Part shown: piece by piece, positions 51,200 to 57,559 of the stretch
How positions within the stretch are numbered: position 1 is the first letter of the stretch
Layout of the letters: each line of letters begins with the position of its first letter
Assembly (NCBI GenBank): GCA_020062745.1
Contig: JAGUVT010000033.1
Location: forward strand, 1-57,559
Length of the DNA: 57,559 nucleotides
Direction: 5' to 3'
DNA from: Deltaproteobacteria bacterium
GTDB lineage: Bacteria; Bacillota; Desulfotomaculia; Desulfotomaculales; JAGUVT01
Made by a program: the position numbers and the translations under genes
The notes under the pieces: model-generated
Seen by the model: only the letters and a program-made list of their open reading frames with translations
What the model was told of the DNA's origin: nothing
Databases searched by the model: none

Positions 51200-54100
51200 T
51201 TGCAGCCGTTTCATAAAAAACCTTACGTAGTGCATAACCTGCCGGGCCGGGCACGGGTTGAAGTGCCGCTTCTGAAAAGAAATGCCGGCTTTTTAAATAA
51301 ACTCTCAGACCAACTGGCGCGCCTGCCTGGCGTACGGAAAGTTAAAGGAAGCGTTGTTTCAGGCAGGGTGTTGGTATATTTCGCGCATTCTTTTTTAGAT
51401 TGCCGACATCTTCTGGATGAAATTACCCGCATTCAGGAGGACTTTATTTTTAAATTCGCCCCTTTCGATGTTATCAACGGAGCATATGAAAATAATTATC
51501 CGGCGAAAAAAAACATGGAGCCGGAAGATCTGCCGCTGAAACGCCAACTCTTTAATGTTACGTTCGGAGGGGCGGTACTGGCCTCCTTGAGTATAAAACG
51601 CTATACCAGAGGCGCTTCCACGCTGGCCGGCTCGCCCGTGCTTTTTAACCTGGCAACAGCAACAGCCATCATTACCGGTTATCCGGTAATCCGAAGCGGC
51701 TTAAAAAACCTCTCCATCCGGAAACAAATAAACTTCGACCTGCTCATCAGTGCTTTGAGCCTGAGTACGCTGGTTTTAAGAGAAAGTATCCCGGGGCTCT
51801 TTTTAATCTGGCTGGTTAATTTCAACAGCCTGCTCCAGTCGCTGCTGCTGGCCGGTGCACACCATCTCATAAAAAAACAGATGTCTTTTTCCAGCCGGAA
51901 ACAGGCGCCTGCCGACGGTTCTGCCAACAAAGAATTCCTTCCTGCAAGCTCTAAAGAGATACAAATCAATTTACCTGAACCGGCATTGTTATACGGCAGC
52001 CGAATGGTACCCGTAGCGGCAGGATTTTCCGTCTTAAACGGCCTTTTTACCCGGGACTTAAGCCGGAGCCTGGCCATGCTGCTGGCAGCCGCACCGGGAC
52101 CGGCGGGACTGGCCCGCCCGTCCGTCTTGTCTGCCGGACTGGCCGCGGCCCGCCGGGCAGGGGCGTTGATCCTGAACCCGGGGGCTTTAATCCGCCTGTC
52201 CCTGGCTGACACCCTCCTGCTTGAAAACAGTTGGGGGCTGTCGGCTGTAGTACAAGTCGCCAGTTTTTATACCTTTGCCGGCAACAACGATGATGAAGTT
52301 ATAAGGCTAATCCATCTGGCCCTCAAGCAAGAAGAACACCCGTTAGCCAATCTCTTTATTCCCGGAGATAAAGCGGCGCAGGAAATAATAATGGAAATCA
52401 GTCAAATAAATGTCCCGGGCATGGTCGGAACAGCCGGCGGCGAGGAAATTGTCATCGGCGGCGCAAAGTTTATGCGGTCAAACAAGATCAATATCACTTC
52501 CGGCGCGTTAAAAGCACGCCGGATGATCACTTTGGGGGAAACCCCGCTTTTTGTGGGCAAAAACGGCAAGTTGGCCGCACTGGTGGGAATCAGTTACCGG
52601 CTGACCCAAGACACAAGCCGCTCTTTGGAGAAATTAATCATAAAGGGCATCCGGATCGTCGTTCTTACTGAAGAAAGCGATTTTTACCTGCCCTTCAGCC
52701 GGGAAACAGGCCTGGCGGTAATGTCCTTCCAGGAAGGAGAAAACCTGCTGACATCAGCCGGCAGAGCCGGGAAAACAATAGTACTCGCCTGCGAGGGACA
52801 AAAGCCGGGGCTTCTGACAAAGTCCGATCTGGTAATTACTTCCCATGAGCCTGCGGTTTGCCGTCCCGACATAATTCTCACCCGGCCTGATTTAAATGCT
52901 CTGGAGCAGCTTTTTACCATCGGTTTTGCCGCAATGCAGAAAGAAAGACAAAATGTCGGCCTGACCGCTGTTTTTAACGCATTCGGCCTGCTTCTAGGCG
53001 CTTCAGGGCGCCTGGCGCCGGTACCGGCTTCATTATACAACAACCTGATCAGTATTCTGGTTTTGCTAAATTCTTATCGCCTGTTATTCTTTTCAGCAGG
53101 CAAACCGCAGATTAGTTCCGTTCCCCAATACCCCGTTCATCACCAGCAGCTTTATGCCTTAGACCAGAAAAGCGATGCTGAGCAAAGCCTGCTGCCGGCC
53201 GGCCTCTCCAACTGGCACTCTCTGGAATCAAAAGAGGTGCTGCGGATTTTAAAAACCATAGAAAAAGAAGGCCTGGCGCAAGAAGAAGCTGACACGCGCC
53301 TGGCCCTTTATGGCCCAAACCGGCTCCCGGTTGTTGCCCCATCCGGCTTTATGCCGCGCCTGCTCAATCAGTTTAAAAACTTTCTCGTCCAGAGCCTCCT
53401 GGGCTCCAGTTTTATCTGTTTTTTTCTGGGCGAGTTTGCCGACTCCCTGGCTATTCTAACCATCCTGCTGTTTAACGCCATGATCGGAGCCATGCAGGAA
53501 CAACGCGCTGAAAGCGCTCTCAATGCGCTAAAGAAAATTAGCGTCCCTCTGGCGCGGGTTAAAAGAGACGGGCAATGGCAGCGCATACCGTCATTTTTAC
53601 TGGTGCCGGGGGATATCATCTTACTGGAAACAGGGGACGGCGTTCCGGCAGACGCGCGGGTGCTCAAGGCTATTTCTTTCCAGGTCAATGAATCCACCTT
53701 AACCGGCGAAGCATATCCGGTAAGCAAGGATAATTCAATCGCTCCCGATTGCGTAACTTTAATTGACTGCCCCAATCTGGTTTTCATGGGTACGGCGGTA
53801 AGTCACGGCTGGGCCAGGGCAGTGGTGACGGCTACCGGCACGCAAACAGAACTGGGTAAAATTGCCGGCATGTTAAAAAATGATAAAGCCGGACCCACCG
53901 CCCTCCAGCGCAACCTGTCCGCGGCAGGCAGAAAAGTGCTGGCCGGTTCCCTGGCCGCGAGCGGACTTTTGGGTCTGGCCGGAATTATGCGCAAAGAACC
54001 GCCTTTTGCCATGTTCCTCACCGGTATCAGTCTGGCCGTAGCGGCCATTCCCGAAGGACTGCCGGCCATTGTCACCATGACCATGGCTGCCGGCGTGCAC

Positions 54101-55897
54101 CGGATGGCCAGAGAAAAAGCCGTGGTGCGCACGCTGCCGGCAGTAGAAAACATCGGCGGGGTGACGGTAATTTGCACCGATAAAACCGGAACCCTCACCA
54201 GAAACGAACAAATTGTGCAAATGGTTGCCTGTGCCGACGGAGGCTGCTGGCAGCGCAGCAAGGAAGGCGAATTTTTGCCTGAAGATACGCCGGGCGACAG
54301 AAAAACACTATTTTTGGTCTTTGCCGCCGGAGTCCTGGCCAGTAACGCCTGGCGCGAACAGGGGGAGATAACAGGCGATTCTCTGGAAAAAGCTATTTTT
54401 TCGGCAGCGGCGGCCGGCGGCCTGGACGCAGCCAGGCTGCGCCGTGATTTCCAGCGAATAGCGGAAAACCCGTTCGATGCCGAGCGGCGTTACATGAGCG
54501 CTGTCTACCGGCGGCGCTCCACCGGTGAACACTTTTCTTTTCTAAAAGGCGCTCCGGAAGTAGTGCTGGAGTTATGTTCAAGTTACTTCAAGCCCATCGG
54601 CGCGGTTCCCCTGGACGAGCCGGCCCGCCGGTGGTTTTACAGCGTTAATTCCCGGATGGCCGGGTCCGCCCTGCGGGTACTGGCAGTAGCCTACCGCCCC
54701 CTGGATCATGCTGCGGAAAACCAGTCCGCAGCAGAAAACAACCTGGCCCTTCTCGGCCTGGTGGGCATATACGATCCGCCACGGCACGAAGTGCGGGAAG
54801 CCGTCAAAAAGTGTCAAAACGCCGGGGTCAAGGTGGTCATGATCAGCGGGGACCACTGCAACACCGCCCTGGCCGTGGGCCGTGAACTGGGCCTGGTTCA
54901 TACCGGCGGCAGAGTGCTCACGGGAACGGAAATGGAAAATTTAAACGACGAGCAGTTGGCAGAGACAGTCCGGGATGTACGTATATTTGCCCGGGTACTG
55001 CCGGCACACAAGCTTCGCCTGATAAAAGCCTTCCAACAGCGGGGTGAAAGGGTAGCCATGATTGGGGACGGGGTGAACGACGCCCCGGCGGTAAAGCAAG
55101 CCGACATCGGCATTGCCATGGGCATTTCGGGAACAGATGTCACCAAAGAAGCCGCGGATATAATTCTGGCGGATGATAATTTTGCCACGGTAGTCGCAGC
55201 TGTACAACAGGGCCGGGGAATTTACGACAATGTGCGGAGGTCCGTCCAATACCTGCTGGCCACCAATATGGGGGAAATATTACTGGTGCTTTTTTCCGTA
55301 ATCGCCGGCCTGCCTTTACCTTTGCTGCCCATTCAACTGCTGTGGCTCAACCTTTTGGGCGACAGCTTCCCGGCGCTCGGCTTGAGCCTTGATCCGCCAG
55401 ATAGAGCCCTGATGGACAGGCCGCCGCGCGACCCCGGAAGCAGTTTCTTCGACCGCGATTACATATCGAAGATCAAAACACGGGGGTTGTCCATCAGCAT
55501 CGCGGGGCTCGGCGCATACTGGTGGGGTTTAAAAAACAGGGGTCTGGAGCCGGCGCGCACCATTGCCCTCTCTTCTTTGACCATCAGCCAGTTGCTGTAC
55601 GCTTTAGACTGCCGCCAAAACCGTAGTGGGGAAAAGGCGGGCAAGCGCCTGACCGGAGGAGCAACGGCTTTATCCGGCGGATTGCTGCTGGCAGCCCTTT
55701 ACCTTCCCCCGGCCGCAAGAATTTTTAAAACTGTTCCCCTGGGACCGGGAGACTGGCTGCCGGTTGTCTTAAGCGCCTGGATGTCTAATGCTTTAGATAA
55801 ATTTATGCGCATGATCAAAACTTCTGCACCTCCGTTATCAAACACCGCTGAAGATGGCACAATAAATTTAAACGTTTTGGGTATAAGCAGTCACTAG
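51200..55897 (+). CDS. Giant P-type ATPase: degenerate ATPase half fused to active half
   Basis: This 1565-residue membrane protein has two ATPase-like halves. Residues 1-90 look like a metal-associated domain. Residues to about 640 follow a P1-type plan. The ion-site Cys-Pro-Cys is replaced by APGP (298-301), and the phosphorylation loop reads LLENSWGLS, with Glu in place of the Asp. The second half has TGEA (835-838), PEGL (951-954), DKTGT (Asp994), MISGDH and GDGVND (1289-1294), all consistent with a working P2-type cation pump. The architecture recalls mycobacterial CtpH/CtpI. TTG at 51200 follows GAGGGG. The ion is unknown. Confidence 0.88.
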   Translation: MQPFHKKPYVVHNLPGRARVEVPLLKRNAGFLNKLSDQLARLPGVRKVKGSVVSGRVLVYFAHSFLDCRHLLDEITRIQEDFIFKFAPFDVINGAYENNYPAKKNMEPEDLPLKRQLFNVTFGGAVLASLSIKRYTRGASTLAGSPVLFNLATATAIITGYPVIRSGLKNLSIRKQINFDLLISALSLSTLVLRESIPGLFLIWLVNFNSLLQSLLLAGAHHLIKKQMSFSSRKQAPADGSANKEFLPASSKEIQINLPEPALLYGSRMVPVAAGFSVLNGLFTRDLSRSLAMLLAAAPGPAGLARPSVLSAGLAAARRAGALILNPGALIRLSLADTLLLENSWGLSAVVQVASFYTFAGNNDDEVIRLIHLALKQEEHPLANLFIPGDKAAQEIIMEISQINVPGMVGTAGGEEIVIGGAKFMRSNKINITSGALKARRMITLGETPLFVGKNGKLAALVGISYRLTQDTSRSLEKLIIKGIRIVVLTEESDFYLPFSRETGLAVMSFQEGENLLTSAGRAGKTIVLACEGQKPGLLTKSDLVITSHEPAVCRPDIILTRPDLNALEQLFTIGFAAMQKERQNVGLTAVFNAFGLLLGASGRLAPVPASLYNNLISILVLLNSYRLLFFSAGKPQISSVPQYPVHHQQLYALDQKSDAEQSLLPAGLSNWHSLESKEVLRILKTIEKEGLAQEEADTRLALYGPNRLPVVAPSGFMPRLLNQFKNFLVQSLLGSSFICFFLGEFADSLAILTILLFNAMIGAMQEQRAESALNALKKISVPLARVKRDGQWQRIPSFLLVPGDIILLETGDGVPADARVLKAISFQVNESTLTGEAYPVSKDNSIAPDCVTLIDCPNLVFMGTAVSHGWARAVVTATGTQTELGKIAGMLKNDKAGPTALQRNLSAAGRKVLAGSLAASGLLGLAGIMRKEPPFAMFLTGISLAVAAIPEGLPAIVTMTMAAGVHRMAREKAVVRTLPAVENIGGVTVICTDKTGTLTRNEQIVQMVACADGGCWQRSKEGEFLPEDTPGDRKTLFLVFAAGVLASNAWREQGEITGDSLEKAIFSAAAAGGLDAARLRRDFQRIAENPFDAERRYMSAVYRRRSTGEHFSFLKGAPEVVLELCSSYFKPIGAVPLDEPARRWFYSVNSRMAGSALRVLAVAYRPLDHAAENQSAAENNLALLGLVGIYDPPRHEVREAVKKCQNAGVKVVMISGDHCNTALAVGRELGLVHTGGRVLTGTEMENLNDEQLAETVRDVRIFARVLPAHKLRLIKAFQQRGERVAMIGDGVNDAPAVKQADIGIAMGISGTDVTKEAADIILADDNFATVVAAVQQGRGIYDNVRRSVQYLLATNMGEILLVLFSVIAGLPLPLLPIQLLWLNLLGDSFPALGLSLDPPDRALMDRPPRDPGSSFFDRDYISKIKTRGLSISIAGLGAYWWGLKNRGLEPARTIALSSLTISQLLYALDCRQNRSGEKAGKRLTGGATALSGGLLLAALYLPPAARIFKTVPLGPGDWLPVVLSAWMSNALDKFMRMIKTSAPPLSNTAEDGTINLNVLGISSH

Positions 55898-55948
55898 GAT
55901 TAATACTCCATTAAGACGGATCAAAGTTAAAAAATGCCGCATGATCCA

Positions 55949-55986
55949 AAAACCCGTCATTTTTCATTGAAAGGACGGGTTTTTTA
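55949..55986 (+). terminator. Terminator of the P-type ATPase gene
   Basis: AAACCCGTC and GACGGGTTT pair over a 15-base loop, and the Ts continue to 55986. Confidence 0.85.
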
Positions 55987-56110
55987 ACATTATTTAACCT
56001 AAATTTTAAATTCACTTCATATTATCTTAACAAATAAGTATTAACCTATACAAGGTGCATTTCAGTAATAAATTTACTTGCTGAAAAAAACATAACCGGG
56101 GTGATTAATT

Positions 56111-56791
56111 TTGCCTTTTGCCGGCTTAAAAAATCCATCTCCCTCCGTTTTCCGGCAAGCACCGCCTCAGCGCCTGCACGTTGTTGTAACCGGAGAGGCT
56201 TTTGCCGTTACGATTGTCGAGAAAGGACAGCAGGCCATCAGGCAGGTGATAGAAGATTATTTTCAAGAGAAAGAAAACGAAATTCCCGCTCTTTCCCAAA
56301 AGATCCTTAACCGGCAGATCTCTTTAAAGGAAGCGATCAATTTTCTTTGCGGCCGGCCGGTTATAAGGGAGGCAACCGTCCGGGCGACAGAACAGGTAAA
56401 ACAGCAGTTTCACCTCACCTGCCTGCAGGCGGACGATTTTCCCAGTTGCCTGCCGGCAATCTATACTGCCGGCTCTGAAATAGCAAGTCTTTTGAAAAAT
56501 TTCCGGGCCGAAAAAAGTTTTTCACTGGCCGGTTCCTGGTGTTACGAATCCGGCCTGGAAAAACTTTTGCCGCTCGGCTTGATAAACAATTACGCGGCAG
56601 AGAGTCTATGGCATTATCTGTGTGAACCGTTTGCTTTTAACTATGATGCCGAACTGGAGAAAAAGCTGACCGGACTTTTACAAACCGTAAAAGCCCGGCT
56701 AAGCCACGATCTGAGCCATGCCTTCGCCCAAAATATTTACATGGCTTTTGAAGAGTTCCAGGAGCAACAGGCAGAAGCCCTGGCAGGTTAA
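56111..56791 (+). CDS. Unknown protein between the P-type ATPase and a DUF5132-like gene
   Basis: This 226-residue protein is not one I recognise. It has no membrane segment or signal peptide. It begins with a Pro-rich stretch, then LHVVVTGEAFAVTIVEKG, and is mostly helical from residue 40 on. TTG at 56111 follows GGGGTGA. It is separated from the ATPase gene by 200 bases with a terminator. It converges on the next gene with only a few bases between, so it may belong with that pair. Confidence 0.6.
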   Translation: MPFAGLKNPSPSVFRQAPPQRLHVVVTGEAFAVTIVEKGQQAIRQVIEDYFQEKENEIPALSQKILNRQISLKEAINFLCGRPVIREATVRATEQVKQQFHLTCLQADDFPSCLPAIYTAGSEIASLLKNFRAEKSFSLAGSWCYESGLEKLLPLGLINNYAAESLWHYLCEPFAFNYDAELEKKLTGLLQTVKARLSHDLSHAFAQNIYMAFEEFQEQQAEALAG

Positions 56792-56799
56792 AGAAACGA

Positions 56800-57288
56800 C
56801 TAAACTCCTTCCTCGCCGCCGGAAGAATTACCCTGGAAAGTCTTATCACTTCTTTCCATGCCGGACTTTTTCTCCGCTGCTTTATGCTCAGCGCCGCCGG
56901 CGGAATCTAGATCTTTTTTAGCTTCTTCTATTAAATTACTAACTTTTCCTTTAACACGCCCAATATTCCCTTTCACTCTATCGGCCACGTCAATCCCTTT
57001 TTTAATTAATTCCACCTCTGCCCTGCGGGCCTTTTGTTGCAGGCTTCCCTCTTCGTCCGTTCGTTCTCTTTTTACCTCTTCGACCAGCTCCGCCCAATTA
57101 TCATTTACTTTCCGGGAAAGCTCTTTTGCCCCGTCGCCGACCACCAGCGCCCCTTTTACCGCGCTGACGGCCAAACCACGCAGACTTCTGCGAACCAGGG
57201 GCAAACCGGCCGTTCCGACAAGCACACCGGCTATCAAAAGACCCCACGGCGAAACTCTCCCTATTAATTCAGGCCGTAACCACCTCAT
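56800..57288 (-). CDS. DUF5132/YtxH-like small membrane-associated protein
   Basis: This 162-residue protein has an N-terminal hydrophobic segment (about residues 14-32, SPWGLLIAGVLVGTAGLPL). The basic GLAVSAVKGALVVGDGAKEL region resembles DUF5132, and a long charged helical tail follows. Genes of this type sit near giant P-type ATPases in other genomes, to my knowledge, which is why I link them. ATG at 57288 has AAGGGGTGGG upstream. The C-terminal 30 residues are rich in Ser, Lys and Gly. Confidence 0.55.
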   Translation of the reverse strand: MRWLRPELIGRVSPWGLLIAGVLVGTAGLPLVRRSLRGLAVSAVKGALVVGDGAKELSRKVNDNWAELVEEVKRERTDEEGSLQQKARRAEVELIKKGIDVADRVKGNIGRVKGKVSNLIEEAKKDLDSAGGAEHKAAEKKSGMERSDKTFQGNSSGGEEGV

Positions 57289-57423
57289 TTTAACCCACCC
57301 CTTTTAAAAATTTTATTTTAATAATATAACCGATCCAGATATTTTTCATCCAACCCGCTTCACTTACGAAATCTCAGCGCGGCTAAATTTTATAAAATAT
57401 TTGCTTCCCATTACATTAGAATA

Positions 57424-57453
57424 GCGGTTTCTCGGACGAGAACCCGCTTTTTT
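57424..57453 (+). terminator. Intrinsic terminator-like hairpin
   Basis: GCGGTTTCTC pairs with GAGAACCCGC with one mismatch (57424-57447), and six Ts follow. No plus-strand gene ends just before it, so it may belong to the hairpin cluster that follows. Confidence 0.6.
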
Positions 57454-57472
57454 CATAAGAAGCAGTGAACTC

Positions 57473-57559
57473 GTTCAGCTTAAGCTGAACATCGGGGCTT
57501 CAGATGGGGATTCTACCCCATCTGAAGTGAAAAGAGGAACCCCCACTTATAGAAGTGGG
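57473..57559. mobile_element. Hairpin cluster, possible IS200/IS605-type element end
   Basis: Three perfect palindromes stand in a row. GTTCAGCTTAAGCTGAAC is at 57473-57490. CTTCAGATGGGG/CCCCATCTGAAG with a 6-base loop is at 57498-57527. CCCACTT/AAGTGGG with loop ATAG is at 57542-57559, ending at the window edge. The GAGGAACCCCCACTT pattern resembles the right ends of IS605-type elements. No transposase or TnpB is visible in the window. It may be a non-autonomous relic or one edge of an element beyond the window. Confidence 0.45.

Noticed and set aside
1-57559. CRISPR arrays, tRNA and rRNA genes
   Set aside because: No regularly spaced direct repeats were seen and no tRNA or rRNA sequence was recognised on either strand by eye. 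A dedicated scan could still find something short.

Overview
This window looks like chromosome from an anaerobic, endospore-forming Firmicute of the Pelotomaculum/Desulfotomaculum type (Peptococcaceae). The evidence is the dense low-spacing operons, GTG and TTG starts behind strong GGAGG sites, spore genes (gpr, an alpha/beta SASP, a mini SASP-like gene, ylbJ), FabK as enoyl reductase, an ADP-forming acyl-CoA synthetase, and a Bacillus-type sdhCAB as used by syntrophic propionate oxidisers. The genus is inference. No rRNA, tRNA or CRISPR array was seen.

Layout. 1-6930 (minus): fatty-acid operon, read in the order DUF177, rpmF, plsX, fabH, fabK, fabD, fabG, acpP, fabF (cut by the window edge), from a consensus sigma-A promoter. 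7021-11519 (plus): ylbJ, an ADP-forming acyl-CoA synthetase and a BioD-like/DRTGG protein. 11521-14675: coiled-coil protein, coaD, rsmD, gpr and a SASP. 14965-18279 (plus): sdhCAB with a terminator. 18310-24103: an accessory island with two DUF6114-like/TM2 membrane proteins and two exported DUF6230-like proteins, interleaved with a RelE-type toxin-antitoxin pair and a Uma2 nuclease. A candidate cyclic-di-GMP-II riboswitch sits between the two exported-protein genes. 24346-28222: flavin oxidoreductase, HicAB, recG, an orphan DUF433 gene and rpmB. 28225-32972 (minus): ribD, ribE, ribBA and ribH with a nicotinate phosphoribosyltransferase-like gene at the end. 33205-46530 (minus): priA, def, fmt, rsmB, two FHA proteins, PP2C phosphatase, FtsW/RodA, PBP, PASTA kinase, rsgA, rpe and a tiny zinc ribbon, the classic Firmicute growth-control cluster. 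46868-51024: HDAC-like deacetylase, metallo-beta-lactamase hydrolase, mini SASP, sirtuin and rmuC. 51200-57288: a 1565-residue P-type ATPase with a degenerate ATPase half fused to an active one, an unknown protein and a DUF5132-like protein. The right edge is a cluster of perfect hairpins resembling an IS200/IS605-type end.

Two themes cut across the window. First, four genes carry single-base lesions: fabD has an in-frame amber codon, and the acyl-CoA synthetase, fhaA and hicA are frameshifted. The first three are normally conserved genes, so sequence error is a serious alternative to decay. Second, the intergenic gaps are peppered with several families of short dispersed repeats.

The best candidates for something undescribed are the DUF6230/DUF6114-TM2 surface locus with its candidate c-di-GMP riboswitch, and the giant pseudo-ATPase/ATPase fusion with its two small neighbours.
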